Part shown: positions 13,917 through 23,513 of the stretch, in pieces
Position numbering within the stretch: the stretch's first letter is position 1
Layout: each line of letters starts with the position of its first letter
NCBI GenBank assembly: GCA_050740255.1
Contig: JBOICV010000086.1
Coordinates: 1 to 45,217, forward strand
Direction of reading: 5' to 3'
Origin: JBOICV01 sp050740255
GTDB lineage: Bacteria > Pseudomonadota > Gammaproteobacteria > Nevskiales > JBOICV01
DNA: 45,217 nt
The notes under the pieces: model-generated
The model's database searches: none
Told to the model about the DNA's origin: nothing
What the model saw: only the letters and a program-made list of their open reading frames with translations
Translations under genes and position numbers: made by a program

Positions 13917-16310
13917 CTAGAACAGGTTTTCCACCGCGTGCTGAATCGCCTCTTCGTTCACTTCCGCCGTTTCAGCACGCACGGTCGGCGCTGGGCTGAG
14001 GCGCTCGCCCGCCGCCAGAGTCGGCGCACGCGCCGTCATGAATATCTCGTACACCGCGCCTTCGGTTTCGCTGTCGCTGACGCGGCCGTTGCGCGGGTTA
14101 ATGAGCTTGGCGACGAGGCCGGCCGGCTGTGGCTGTAGTGCCGGCGGCGTACCGTGCAAAACTGCCGCCATAAAGTCCATCCAGATAGGCAAGGCCGCTT
14201 TCGCACCGGTTTCCTTTTCCCCCAGCGACTGCAGCTGATCGTTGCCGACCCAGGTCACCGTCACCAAGTCGGCGTTGAAGCCGGCGAACCAGGAATCAAT
14301 GAAATCGTTGGTCGTCCCGGTCTTGCCGGCCAGATCGGTGCGCTCCAAACGCTTGGCGGTAGTCGCGGTGCCGTGGTCAATCACATCCTGCAGCATGCTG
14401 GTCATGATGTAGGCGTTCTGCGCACTGATGGCGCGCGGCGCTTGCTCTTCCGCCGCACAGGTGACGCAAGCTTGGCGCGGCGCCGCCTGGAACACCATGG
14501 CACCGGCGACGTCCCGAATCTCGGCAATCAGATAGGGCTCCACCAGAAAACCGCCGTTGGCGAACACCGCATAGGCACGCGCCATTTCCAGCGGCGTGAA
14601 CACCGCGGTGCCCAACGCAATCGAATAATTACGCGCCATGCGTTCGCGCGGCAGCGCGAATTTCGCCGCGTGATCGCGCAGTCGATCGACACCGAGCGCC
14701 ATCAGCAGGCGCACCGACACCAGGTTGCGCGACTGCGCCAGCCCTTCGCGCAGCCGCGTCGGCCCATAAAACTTGCCGGTGTAGTTCACCGGCCGCCAGG
14801 CTTTCTCCATACCGGCTTCTTCGAACACGATCGGCGCGTCGTTGACCACGCTGGCCGCGGTGAAGCCGTGATCCAGCGCGGCGGAATACAGAAAGGGTTT
14901 GAAGGAGGAGCCGGGCTGGCGTTGCGCCTGGATCGCACGATTGAACTTGTTGCGCGAGAATTCAAACCCGCCGACCAGCGCCTCGATGGCGCCGGTATTC
15001 GGATCCAGCGCCACCAGCGCGGATTGCGCATCCGGCACCTGCGCCAGCCGCCACGGCAGCTTCTCATCGCCGGTATAGGCCAGGCGCACGATATCGCCGG
15101 CGCGCGCTAGCCGCCGCGGCTTATCCTCGGACTGTGCCCACTCGAGGGCCTCGCCCTTGAGCGTCACCGCGCCATACTTCTGCGTGTAGGCGGTCAGAGC
15201 CTTGCTCTGCGCGGCGAGCACCACGGCCGGCACCAGCCCGCCGGCGCGCGGGAGTTCTTCGAGAAACTTGTTCAAGGCCTGGGTATCGGTCAGGTCTTCG
15301 CCGGCAAAGCGGTTGCCCGGCGCACGCCAGCCGTGACGCTGGTCATAGGCCAAGAGGCCGCGGCGCAAAGCCTGGTTGGCCGCTTCCTGCCGGCCGGACT
15401 GTACCGTCGTGGTCACCCGATAACCGCTGGTATAGGCAAGTTCACCGTAGCGGGACACCATCTCCGCCCGCACCATCTCGGCGACGTAGTCGGCCTCAAG
15501 CTGCAATTCCTTCTTGATTTCAGCGCGCGTGGTCAGCGGCTCGGCCAGCGCGGCTTCATACTGCGGCTCGTCAATCATGTCCAGCTCGCGCATGCGCCGC
15601 AGCACATAGTTGCGCCGCTCCAGCGCGCGTTCCGGCGCGGTGATCGGATTGTCACGCGACGGCGCTTTCGGCAAGCCGGCCAGCAGCGCCATCTGCGCCA
15701 GACTGAGTTCCTCCACCGTCTTGCCGAAGTACAGCCGCGCGGCGGCGGCGGCGCCGTAGGCGCGATGACCCAGATAGATTTGATTGAGGTATAGCTCGAG
15801 GATTTGCTCCTTGGGCAGTTCGCGCTCTATGCGCAAGGCCAGCAGGATTTCCTTGAACTTGCGGGCGAAGGTCTTTTCGCGCGTCAGGAACAGATTGCGC
15901 GCAAGCTGCATGGTGATCGTGCTGCCGCCCTGGGTCTTCTCGCCGGTCACGACCAGACGTACCGCCGCGCGGCTCAAACCCTGCCAATCGAAACCGGGAT
16001 GCTCAAAAAAGCGGTCGTCTTCCGAGGCCAGGAAGGCTTGGATCAACTGCGGCGGAATGGCGGCGTAGGCCAGTGGCGCGCGCCGCTCGATGCCGAATTC
16101 GCCCAGCAGCTTGCCGTCGGCGGAATACACCCGCAGCGGCACGTCGAAAGGAACCTGCCCCAACCCGGCGGTATCCGGCAGTTGCGAGCTGACGTAGCGG
16201 ATCAGGCCGTATACCGCAAGCGCACTCACCAAGAGCACGACGCCGCCACTGCCCAATAACCAGGCCAGCACACGGCCTTGCTGACGTGAGAATCGGACAG
16301 AGTGCCTCAA
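13917..16310 (-). CDS. mrcA: Penicillin-binding protein 1A (bifunctional glycosyltransferase/transpeptidase)
   Basis: A 797-aa class A PBP that polymerises and cross-links peptidoglycan. A single N-terminal membrane anchor (about 15-38) precedes the GT51 domain with catalytic E97 (SEDDRFFEHPG) and TQGGSTITMQLARNLF (126-141). An OB-like insertion follows, then the transpeptidase with SxxK at S468-K471, SRN at 527-529 and KTG at 663-665. All key residues are present. The start is TTG 16310, nine bases after GGAGG; an in-frame stop lies just upstream. The gene diverges from pilM, the classical arrangement in pseudomonads and xanthomonads. The symbol follows E. coli; ponA is also used. Confidence 0.95.
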   Translation of the reverse strand: MRHSVRFSRQQGRVLAWLLGSGGVVLLVSALAVYGLIRYVSSQLPDTAGLGQVPFDVPLRVYSADGKLLGEFGIERRAPLAYAAIPPQLIQAFLASEDDRFFEHPGFDWQGLSRAAVRLVVTGEKTQGGSTITMQLARNLFLTREKTFARKFKEILLALRIERELPKEQILELYLNQIYLGHRAYGAAAAARLYFGKTVEELSLAQMALLAGLPKAPSRDNPITAPERALERRNYVLRRMRELDMIDEPQYEAALAEPLTTRAEIKKELQLEADYVAEMVRAEMVSRYGELAYTSGYRVTTTVQSGRQEAANQALRRGLLAYDQRHGWRAPGNRFAGEDLTDTQALNKFLEELPRAGGLVPAVVLAAQSKALTAYTQKYGAVTLKGEALEWAQSEDKPRRLARAGDIVRLAYTGDEKLPWRLAQVPDAQSALVALDPNTGAIEALVGGFEFSRNKFNRAIQAQRQPGSSFKPFLYSAALDHGFTAASVVNDAPIVFEEAGMEKAWRPVNYTGKFYGPTRLREGLAQSRNLVSVRLLMALGVDRLRDHAAKFALPRERMARNYSIALGTAVFTPLEMARAYAVFANGGFLVEPYLIAEIRDVAGAMVFQAAPRQACVTCAAEEQAPRAISAQNAYIMTSMLQDVIDHGTATTAKRLERTDLAGKTGTTNDFIDSWFAGFNADLVTVTWVGNDQLQSLGEKETGAKAALPIWMDFMAAVLHGTPPALQPQPAGLVAKLINPRNGRVSDSETEGAVYEIFMTARAPTLAAGERLSPAPTVRAETAEVNEEAIQHAVENLF

Positions 16311-16370
16311 TCCTTGCGCCCTCCAAACCGTTCCCTAGACATATCAGATGCTTGCAAAGGCTTCTTACAG

Positions 16371-16398
16371 TTGCTTTGCGCAATGCTTGGGATATAGT
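16371..16398 (+). promoter_or_regulatory. Sigma-70-like promoter of the pilMNOPQ operon
   Basis: TTGCTT (16371-16376) and TATAGT (16393-16398) are 16 bases apart in the divergent mrcA/pilM gap, about 68 bases before the pilM start. Confidence 0.6.
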
Positions 16399-16466
16399 AA
16401 CCTCATCAGGGGCCTAGCGATACAGGCAGTCCCAGGCTTCGCGGGTGCGCAGAGGAGACGCGAAGG

Positions 16467-17555
16467 GTGAATATTTCGCTACCACTACCGGGCATATTTC
16501 GACCCGGCGTCAAACAACTGATTGGGTTGGACATCAGTTCCAGCGCGGTCAAGCTGGTCGAACTTTCGCGCGCCGGCGACGGCTACCGGCTGGAAGCCTA
16601 CGCCAGCGAGCCCTTGCCGCCCAACGCGGTTGCTGACCATCAGGTCAAAGAACCCGAACTGGTCGCGCAGTCCATCTCCAAGGCCTTGCGCAAGGCCGGC
16701 ACCCGTACCAAACAGGCGGCAGTTGCCATCCCCGGTTCGGCCGCCATCACCAAGATTATTGAAATGAGCGGCTCGCTCTCGGAAGACGAGATGGAGCAGC
16801 AGGTCAAATTCGAAGCCGATCAGCACATCCCTGAGTCCATCGACGACGTCAACCTGGACTTTCAGGTCATCGGTCCGTCCACTCGCGCAGCGGACCAGGT
16901 GCAGGTACTGCTCGCCGCTTGCAAGAGCGAAACCATCGAGATGCGGGTGGCGGCCATCGAAATGGCCGGCCTCAAGGCCCATGTGGTGGATGTGGAAACC
17001 TATGCTTTGCAAAACGCCTGTCAGCTCTTAACCCACCAGATGCCTGACAGCGGCATGAACAAAACCGTGGTGCTGGTTGATCTTGGCGCTTCCGGCACCC
17101 AGGTTAACGTGCTGCACAGTCTGGACACTGTGTACACGCGCGATCTCAGCTTCGGCGGACGCCAGCTGACCGAGGATGTGATGCGCCACTTCAGTCTGGA
17201 TGCAGAAGCCGCCGAGCTTGCCAAACGCGACGGCAGCCTGCCGGCGGAATACGGCAATGAGGTACTGCCAACATTTCTGGAAGACGTCGCTCAGCAGATC
17301 TCCCGTACCCTGCAGCTGTATTTTTCTTCGTCCGCAGCGCACACCACCGTGGATCAGATTCTGCTGGGCGGGGGTTGTGGCGCCTTGCCGGGCATCGCCG
17401 AGACCGTGCAGAACCAATTGCAAATCCCGGCGGCGGTGGCGCAGCCCTTCGCCGACATGCGCATGCCCTTACTGGCGCGACGCGAACATCTGGCCGGGGT
17501 CGCCCCCAGCTTGCTGCTCGCCGCCGGTTTGGCGTTGCGGGCCTTCGATCCATAA
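16467..17555 (+). CDS. pilM: Type IV pilus inner-membrane platform protein PilM
   Basis: PilM (362 aa) is a cytoplasmic actin-like ATPase that binds the N-terminus of PilN and links the pilus motor to the alignment complex. It has LIGLDISSSAVKLVEL (about 18-33), the phosphate-1 loop of the actin fold, VVLVDLGASGTQVNVL (about 193-208) as phosphate-2, and LLGGGCGALPG near the C-terminus. The start is a GTG. It is the first gene of pilMNOPQ, and pilN starts three bases after its stop. Confidence 0.96.
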   Translation: MNISLPLPGIFRPGVKQLIGLDISSSAVKLVELSRAGDGYRLEAYASEPLPPNAVADHQVKEPELVAQSISKALRKAGTRTKQAAVAIPGSAAITKIIEMSGSLSEDEMEQQVKFEADQHIPESIDDVNLDFQVIGPSTRAADQVQVLLAACKSETIEMRVAAIEMAGLKAHVVDVETYALQNACQLLTHQMPDSGMNKTVVLVDLGASGTQVNVLHSLDTVYTRDLSFGGRQLTEDVMRHFSLDAEAAELAKRDGSLPAEYGNEVLPTFLEDVAQQISRTLQLYFSSSAAHTTVDQILLGGGCGALPGIAETVQNQLQIPAAVAQPFADMRMPLLARREHLAGVAPSLLLAAGLALRAFDP

Positions 17556-17558
17556 GTC

Positions 17559-18152
17559 ATGGCCACGATCCATATCAACCTGCTGGACTGGCGCGCAGCG
17601 CGGCGTGAGCGGCGCAAGCAGCAGTTCGGCGTCGCCGCCGGCATGACCGCGGCGCTGGCGGCCGGCGTGGTCGCAATCGGCCTGCTGGCGGTAAACACGG
17701 CGCTAGGCAACCAGAACGAACGCAATGAATTTCTGAAAGGCCAGATCGCCGAGATGGACCGGCAGATCAAGGAAATCCAGGAACTGGAAAAGACCAAGGC
17801 TGATCTGATCGCGCGCATGGAGGTCATTCAGCAGCTGCAGAAAGACCGTTCCGACATCGTGCACTTCTTCGACGAGATGGTGAGTATTCTCCCCGACGGC
17901 GTCTACGTCACCAGCGTCAAGCAGCAGGGCAATAAGATCACCATTGACGGCGTGGCCGAGTCGAACGGACGCATCTCCACATATCTCAAGAATCTGGACG
18001 CCTCGGAGTGGTTCTCCGATCCGCGGCTGGTGGTGATCAAGGCGCAGCAGGATCAGTTCCGCCGCCTGTCCAATTTCACCTTGTCAGTCACCGCCTTTGC
18101 AGAAAAACACGGCCCTGCCACCGGTGCCGAAGAGGGCGAGGTACTCGAGTAA
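17559..18152 (+). CDS. pilN: Type IV pilus alignment protein PilN
   Basis: The 197-aa protein begins MATIHINLLDWR, containing the INLL(P/D)WR motif that docks into PilM. One membrane helix (about 27-48) is followed by a coiled coil (about 53-90, KGQIAEMDRQIKEIQELEKTK) and a ferredoxin-like periplasmic domain. PilN pairs with PilO in the inner membrane. The stop overlaps the pilO start by one base (TAATG), so translation is coupled. Confidence 0.96.
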   Translation: MATIHINLLDWRAARRERRKQQFGVAAGMTAALAAGVVAIGLLAVNTALGNQNERNEFLKGQIAEMDRQIKEIQELEKTKADLIARMEVIQQLQKDRSDIVHFFDEMVSILPDGVYVTSVKQQGNKITIDGVAESNGRISTYLKNLDASEWFSDPRLVVIKAQQDQFRRLSNFTLSVTAFAEKHGPATGAEEGEVLE

Positions 18153-18868
18153 TGGCCGAAGCCGAAGTAGAAGCCAAGCGCAGTCTTGACCTGAACAAAT
18201 ATGTAGACCAGCTACGCGCGCTGGATACCAAGAACATCGGCGGCTGGCCGACCTGGGTTTACGGCTTCATGTGCGTGCTGATCGTGGTTTTCATCGTGGG
18301 GATGGGTAGCTGGCGCCTGATTCAGCCGAAGCGGGTGGAGCTGGAAACAGCCAAGGCGCAGGAACAAACCCTGAAGTCCGAGTTCGAGACCAAACAGAAA
18401 AAAGTCGCCAATCTGGACGCCTACAAGGAGCAACTCGCCAAGATGCAACGCGAGTTCGGCGACATGCTGCGGCAGTTGCCGAGCAAGGCGGAGATCGCCA
18501 ATCTCTTGAACGATATCTCGCAAACTCGCGTGGCCGCGGGTCTCGAGGAAGAGCTGTTCGAGCCCAAGCCCGAGGCGCCGCGGGAGTTCTATGCGGAGGT
18601 GCCGAATGCGCTAAATGTCATCGGCACTTATCATGAAATGGCCGCCTTCGTCAGCGGTGTGTCGGCCTTGCCGCGCATCGTCACGCTGCACGACATTACG
18701 ATTAAACCCAAAGATAAGCCAGCGGGTACCGCAGCTGCCGGCGCCAAGGCGGCGGACGCGCCTGAGCTGCTGATGACGCTCACCGCCAAGACCTTCCGTT
18801 ACCTCGACGCTGCGGAAATTGAAGCGGCAGAGCCGGCTGCGGGCACAGCGACGGCCAAGAAGTCATGA
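18152..18868 (+). CDS. pilO: Type IV pilus alignment protein PilO
   Basis: PilO (238 aa) has a short cytoplasmic N-terminus (LDLNKYVDQLRALD), one membrane helix (about 37-57), a coiled coil (about 65-105) and a periplasmic ferredoxin-like domain, then an Ala-rich tail. It forms a heterodimer with PilN and contacts PilP. A frame extends upstream to 18008, but the ATG at 18152 overlapping the pilN stop gives the family N-terminus. The stop overlaps pilP in ATGA. Confidence 0.95.
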   Translation: MAEAEVEAKRSLDLNKYVDQLRALDTKNIGGWPTWVYGFMCVLIVVFIVGMGSWRLIQPKRVELETAKAQEQTLKSEFETKQKKVANLDAYKEQLAKMQREFGDMLRQLPSKAEIANLLNDISQTRVAAGLEEELFEPKPEAPREFYAEVPNALNVIGTYHEMAAFVSGVSALPRIVTLHDITIKPKDKPAGTAAAGAKAADAPELLMTLTAKTFRYLDAAEIEAAEPAAGTATAKKS

Positions 18869-19380
18869 ACGCGCGATCCGTCCGTATACTCGTGCTGGCG
18901 CTGCTGCCTTTTTTTGGCGGCTGCGGCGCGGGCATGGGCGACCTTGAGAACTACGCCGAGGAGATCAAGGCGCGCAAATCCACCGACGTCGATCCTATTC
19001 CGCAAATCATCCCCTATTCACCATTTCTCTATGATCCCGCGGGACGCCGCGACCCTTTCGTCTCGCTGAAGTTCGCGCAACCGCAGCAGACCGTGACCTC
19101 CACCATCGCACCTGATCTGAACCGCAACCGCGAGCCGCTCGAGGAATTCCCGCTCGATAGCCTGCGCATGATGGGCACGATCGAGATGCGGGGCACGCGT
19201 TTCGCGCTGGTGCGCGGCGGCGACGGCATCATCCACCGCATTATCGTGGGCAATTATATGGGCGAGAACTACGGCAAGGTCATTGCCATCAGTGAGGCCG
19301 AGGTACAGCTTATCGAGCTGATCCCGGATGGTTTCAGCGGTTATATGGAACAACCTGCGAGCATTGCTCTGAGCAACTAA
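18865..19380 (+). CDS. pilP: Type IV pilus lipoprotein PilP
   Basis: PilP (171 aa) is an inner-membrane lipoprotein (lipobox FGGC, Cys about residue 20) that bridges PilN/PilO to the secretin PilQ. After a flexible segment it has the family motif YDPAGRRDPFVSL and a C-terminal beta domain (about 90-165) with LRMMGTIEMRGTRFALVR and IIVGNYMGENYGKV. The ATG overlaps the pilO stop by four bases. The next gene, pilQ, starts 22 bases after it. Confidence 0.95.
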   Translation: MNARSVRILVLALLPFFGGCGAGMGDLENYAEEIKARKSTDVDPIPQIIPYSPFLYDPAGRRDPFVSLKFAQPQQTVTSTIAPDLNRNREPLEEFPLDSLRMMGTIEMRGTRFALVRGGDGIIHRIIVGNYMGENYGKVIAISEAEVQLIELIPDGFSGYMEQPASIALSN

Positions 19381-19402
19381 TCGCAATGCCGGGAGAACGC
19401 GG

Positions 19403-21580
19403 ATGAACAAAACAGTCAACAATTGCCGTCACATTGGCTATGGCTTTGCAGCGCTGCTGACGATGGCGCTCGGCGGTCTGGTCGTGGCGCAGGAAGACGC
19501 GCCAAGCCGCGTGGTCGAGAACATCGAATACCGCAGTCTGCCGGGTGATGCGGTGCAGCTGATTCTGACCCTGTCGGAGCCGGCGCCTGAACCCCTGGTG
19601 TTCACGGTCGACAATCCCGCCCGCCTCTCGATCGACCTGCTGGATACCGGTATCGCGGTCGAAAAACGTTATCAGGACATCAATACCGGCCCGGCGCGCG
19701 CAGTAGCCGCCGCCGAGGGCAAGGGCCGCAGCCGCGTGGTGGTGGAGTTGATTCGGATCGAACCCTACGACGTGCGCGTCAAAGGCAGTCAGATATTCGT
19801 GACCATCGGCCAAACCACGGACTTGGGCGCGGCCGGCGCCGACGCGGCGACGTCCAGTCTGCAAACGCGCAGTTCACGGGATCGCGGCGAGATTTCGAAC
19901 GTGGATTTTCGCCGCGGCGAGAAAGGCGAAGGCATAGTGATTGTTGCTTTGTCTGATCCACGGGCCAGCGTGGATGTACGCAATGAGGGCGGTTTGATCG
20001 TGGCCGATATCAGCAACGCCAGGCTACCGGAGGCGCTGCAGCAGCGCCTGGAAGTGCTCGACTTTGCCACGCCGGTGAAATTCATCGACGTCGAACCACG
20101 TGGTGCGAACGGCGCCCGGCTGGTCATCACGCCGGTTGAGGGCGGTCTGTTCGAGCAGGTGGCCTATCAGGCGGGCAACCAGTTCACCATCGAATTACAA
20201 CCACTGACCGAGGCGGAGAAACAGGAACGCAGAACTGCGGAAAGAATCTTCACCGGGGAGCGCTTAAGCCTTAATTTCCAGAACGTGGAAGTGCGCCAGG
20301 TCTTGCAAATCGTGGCGGACGTGGCGCAGGTCAATATGGTTATCGACGACACGGTCAAGGGTGAGATGGCTTTGCGTCTGGATAACGTGCCCTGGGACCA
20401 GGCGCTGGACATCATCCTGAGCGCGCGTAATCTGGGCAAGATTGATCAGGGTAATGTCATTTTCATCGCGCCCGCGTCGGAACTGGCCAAGCGTGAGGCG
20501 GCGGCCCTGCAAGCTGAGAATGCACGAATAGTATTGGCGCCTCTTGTAACCGAGTTGATTCAGGTGAATTACGCCAAGGCGGAAGACCTGGCGCAGGTCT
20601 TGCGACCTACCGGCGCGGGAGCGGCTATCGTCGGCGCGCAGACCGGCAGCGCTCAAGCGCACAACACAGTGTTGTCCGATCGGGGCCGGGTGACCGTGGA
20701 CCCGCGCACTAACACAATGCTGATTTCCGATGCCCGGGAGAAAATTGCTGAGATTCGCAAGCTGATCAAGACGCTGGACGTGCCGGTGCGGCAGGTGCTG
20801 GTCGAGGGTCGGGTCGTGATCGCCAACGACAACTTTTCGCGCGATCTGGGCGCACGCTTCGGCTTTACCGGTGTGCGCACGGGCTCCAGCACCTTTAGCA
20901 GCACTTCAGGCAGTGCCCAGGCTACCGGGGGCCAGGCTGAAAATGTCGCTGGCGGCGCCCCACCCGGGATACCCGCCCTCGGCGACCGCTTCAACGTAAA
21001 CCTGCCGGCGGCGCCTGGCAACGCCGGGCGTATTGCGCTCGCGATACTGGGCGCGGATTATCTGGTGGATCTGGAACTGCAAGCCTTGCAGGCCGAGGGC
21101 CGGGGCGAGATTCTGTCGAACCCGAGGGTGGTCACTGCCGACCGTAAGGAAGCCACGATCAAGCAAGGCTTTGATGTCCCGATTGTGATCCGCGACAGCC
21201 AAACCGGTATCGCGGACGTCGAGTTTATCGAAGCGCTGTTAAGCCTGGTGGTGACCCCGCTCATCACGCCCGATGAGAACGTCATCATGGACCTCAAGAT
21301 CAACCGCGATGAACCGGACTTCACCCGGCTGGTAGACGGCAATCCGACAATTAACCGGCGCGAAATCGTCACACAGGTGCAGGTGCGCAACGGTGAAACG
21401 GTCGTGCTCGGCGGGGTGTACGAAAACATTACACAAAACAACACCACCAAGGTACCGATATTAGGCGACATACCGGTGCTAGGTTATCTTTTCCGCAACA
21501 GCCTCAAGCAAGACAATAAAAACGAGCTGCTGATCTTCATCACGCCGAAGACCCTGAAAGAGGGCGTGGCCCAGTATTAA
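19403..21580 (+). CDS. pilQ: Type IV pilus secretin PilQ
   Basis: The 725-aa secretin forms the outer-membrane pore for the pilus. A signal peptide (about 1-30, ending at VVAQ) is followed by two AMIN-type domains (about 35-140 and 155-270) that bind peptidoglycan, N0/N1 domains (LSLNFQNVEVRQVLQIVADVA to VLAPLVTELIQVNYAKAEDLAQVL) and the secretin barrel with VLVEGRVVIANDNFSRDLGARFGFTG and VVLGGVYENITQNNTTKVPILGDIP. The final ELLIFITPKTLKEG is the family end. A Gly/Ser-rich loop lies at about 495-525. Length is typical. Confidence 0.97.
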   Translation: MNKTVNNCRHIGYGFAALLTMALGGLVVAQEDAPSRVVENIEYRSLPGDAVQLILTLSEPAPEPLVFTVDNPARLSIDLLDTGIAVEKRYQDINTGPARAVAAAEGKGRSRVVVELIRIEPYDVRVKGSQIFVTIGQTTDLGAAGADAATSSLQTRSSRDRGEISNVDFRRGEKGEGIVIVALSDPRASVDVRNEGGLIVADISNARLPEALQQRLEVLDFATPVKFIDVEPRGANGARLVITPVEGGLFEQVAYQAGNQFTIELQPLTEAEKQERRTAERIFTGERLSLNFQNVEVRQVLQIVADVAQVNMVIDDTVKGEMALRLDNVPWDQALDIILSARNLGKIDQGNVIFIAPASELAKREAAALQAENARIVLAPLVTELIQVNYAKAEDLAQVLRPTGAGAAIVGAQTGSAQAHNTVLSDRGRVTVDPRTNTMLISDAREKIAEIRKLIKTLDVPVRQVLVEGRVVIANDNFSRDLGARFGFTGVRTGSSTFSSTSGSAQATGGQAENVAGGAPPGIPALGDRFNVNLPAAPGNAGRIALAILGADYLVDLELQALQAEGRGEILSNPRVVTADRKEATIKQGFDVPIVIRDSQTGIADVEFIEALLSLVVTPLITPDENVIMDLKINRDEPDFTRLVDGNPTINRREIVTQVQVRNGETVVLGGVYENITQNNTTKVPILGDIPVLGYLFRNSLKQDNKNELLIFITPKTLKEGVAQY

Positions 21581-21816
21581 CTCTCGTATCACAGACCCGC
21601 CGCGCGCTTGCCCGACGGGTCGCGTCACGGTGACCGAGCGAAGCGAGGTGGGTGCGGACGCGACCCGATCCGCCGGGTGCGCGCCCGACCCGGCGGTTGC
21701 GAACGCAACCTGGGGCGGGAGGGCGCGCAAGACGCCTGCTCCCGCACCCACTCTTGCGAGACGCCGTGTCGCCGGCGGCCTTATCATTTGGGCCCGTCGA
21801 CAAGCTCAGGACAGGC
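21581..21816. repeat. Intergenic cluster of GC-rich inverted repeats before aroK
   Basis: This 236-base gap has no convincing gene. It contains GTCGCGTC/GACGCGAC and CCGCCGGGT/ACCCGGCGG inverted pairs and ends with a CCCGTCGACAAGCTCAGG-type sequence (21793-21816), a motif I know as a widespread intergenic repeat in GC-rich genomes. The final AGGACAGGC lies directly before the aroK ATG and would serve as its ribosome binding site. Confidence 0.55.
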
Positions 21817-22353
21817 ATGAGCAAACGCGGCAATATCTTCCTGGTGGGGCCGATGGGCGCCGGCAAGACCACGCTCGGCCGGGCGCTGGCCAAACTGCGC
21901 GGGCTGCGCTTTGTCGACAGCGATCACGACATCGAACAGCGTTGCGGCGTCGATATCCCCTGCATCTTCGAGCTGGAAGGAGAAGCCGGTTTCCGCAAGC
22001 GTGAGCGTGGCGCAATAGCCGTACTCACCCGTGAATCGGGCATCGTGCTGGCCACGGGCGGCGGCGCCGTGCTCGATGCACAGAGCCGACGCAATCTGGC
22101 AGACAACGGCCTTGTGGTATATCTGCTTGCTTCTGTGGAACAGCAACTAGCACGGACCCGCGGCAGCACTCATCGCCCGCTGCTGAAGACGCCGAACCCA
22201 CGCGAACGGCTGGAGATACTGCTGGCGCAGCGCGACCCTTTGTACCGGGAGATCGCCGATCTCGTCATACCCACCCACGGCCGCCAGTTGCGCCGCATGG
22301 CACAGCAAGTCAACCAGGCGATCGAGGCTCATCTGGCAGAAACCAGCGCTTGA
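21817..22353 (+). CDS. aroK: Shikimate kinase
   Basis: AroK (178 aa) phosphorylates shikimate in chorismate synthesis. GPMGAGKTTLGRALA (about 11-25) is Walker A, FVDSDHDIEQRCG carries the shikimate- and Mg-binding Asp, FRKRERGA contains the shikimate-binding Arg, and ATGGGAVL (about 79-86) is the third signature. Frames extend far upstream through the repeat region, but ATG 21817 gives the standard N-terminus and has AGGACAGG just in front. Linkage pilQ-aroK-aroB is conserved in many gammaproteobacteria. Confidence 0.96.
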   Translation: MSKRGNIFLVGPMGAGKTTLGRALAKLRGLRFVDSDHDIEQRCGVDIPCIFELEGEAGFRKRERGAIAVLTRESGIVLATGGGAVLDAQSRRNLADNGLVVYLLASVEQQLARTRGSTHRPLLKTPNPRERLEILLAQRDPLYREIADLVIPTHGRQLRRMAQQVNQAIEAHLAETSA

Positions 22354-22388
22354 GGCGAGAGCTGCAAACTGCATGCCATAATTTGCAC

Positions 22389-23513
22389 ATGAATTCGCGC
22401 ATGCAAGCTTTGACGGTATCCCTCAAGGAGCGCAGCTATCCGATTTATATCGGGCAGGGTCTGCTGGATCGTGCGGAACTATTGAGCCCGCATCTGGGCC
22501 GGAGCACTAGCTTGGTCGTCACCAACGAAACGGTCGCACCGCTATATCTGGAAAAAGTGCAGCGCCTGCTGCCAGGCGGATATGAATCCGTGATTCTTCC
22601 GGACGGCGAAGCGCACAAAACCCTGGACACGGCGAACATCGTGTACGACGCGCTAATGCGTAACCGCTTCGGCCGCGATTGCTGTTTGCTGGCGCTCGGG
22701 GGCGGCGTGATCGGCGATATCACGGGCTTTGTCGCCGCCACCTACCAGCGTGGGGTGGATTTCATTCAGATACCGACGACTTTGCTGGCGCAGGTGGATT
22801 CCTCGGTGGGCGGCAAAACCGGGGTAAATCATCCGCTGGGCAAAAACATGATCGGCGCATTTCATCAGCCGCGCGTGGTGATAAGCGATACCGACACCCT
22901 CAAGACCCTGCCGGAACGCGAGTTGAAAGCAGGCCTGGCCGAGGTGATCAAATATGGGCTGCTCGGGGATGCGGAATTCTTCACCTGGCTGGAGGCGAAT
23001 ATCGAGAAGCTGCTGCACAAGGACCCCGCAGCCCTCGCCCACGCCATCGCCCGCTCGTGTGAACACAAGGCGCGCATCGTCGCGGCGGACGAACGCGAGA
23101 GCGGCGAACGGGCGCTGCTGAATTTGGGCCACAGCTTCGCTCACGCCATTGAAACGGCGACCGGTTACAAAGTCTTGCTGCATGGTGAAGCGGTCGGCAC
23201 TGGGATCTGCCTGGCAGCGGATCTGTCCTGCCGTCTCGGCTGGCTGGCGGCGGCTGAACGCGACCGCGCGATCAATTCGATCCGCCGGGCGGGGCTGCCT
23301 GCCGCGGTGCCCAGCGGACTGACGCCGCAGATCTTGCTTAAGCACATGAGCCAGGACAAAAAAGTGCTGGCCGGCAAGCTCCGACTGGTGCTGCTCAAAG
23401 GTATCGGCAAGGCGCTGGTCACCGCTGATTTCGATCCACATAAGCTCCAGGAAACCCTCGAGGCTTTTTGCAGCGCTGATGCCGCGCCCGTCAGTGTGGC
23501 GCAACCGGCATGA
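22389..23513 (+). CDS. aroB: 3-dehydroquinate synthase
   Basis: AroB (374 aa from ATG 22389) converts DAHP to 3-dehydroquinate with NAD and a divalent metal. Blocks seen are LPDGEAHKTLD, ALGGGVIGDITGFVAATYQRG (NAD site) and PTTLLAQVDSSVGGKTGVNH; metal ligands lie in LAEVIKYG (Glu), NLGHSFAHAIE (His) and LHGEAVGTG (His). The start is uncertain: ATG 22401 (MQALTVSLKERSYPI) fits the family equally well, and neither has a clear SD. The stop overlaps the dGTPase gene in ATGA. The gene damX, often next in other genomes, is absent. Confidence 0.95.
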   Translation: MNSRMQALTVSLKERSYPIYIGQGLLDRAELLSPHLGRSTSLVVTNETVAPLYLEKVQRLLPGGYESVILPDGEAHKTLDTANIVYDALMRNRFGRDCCLLALGGGVIGDITGFVAATYQRGVDFIQIPTTLLAQVDSSVGGKTGVNHPLGKNMIGAFHQPRVVISDTDTLKTLPERELKAGLAEVIKYGLLGDAEFFTWLEANIEKLLHKDPAALAHAIARSCEHKARIVAADERESGERALLNLGHSFAHAIETATGYKVLLHGEAVGTGICLAADLSCRLGWLAAAERDRAINSIRRAGLPAAVPSGLTPQILLKHMSQDKKVLAGKLRLVLLKGIGKALVTADFDPHKLQETLEAFCSADAAPVSVAQPA

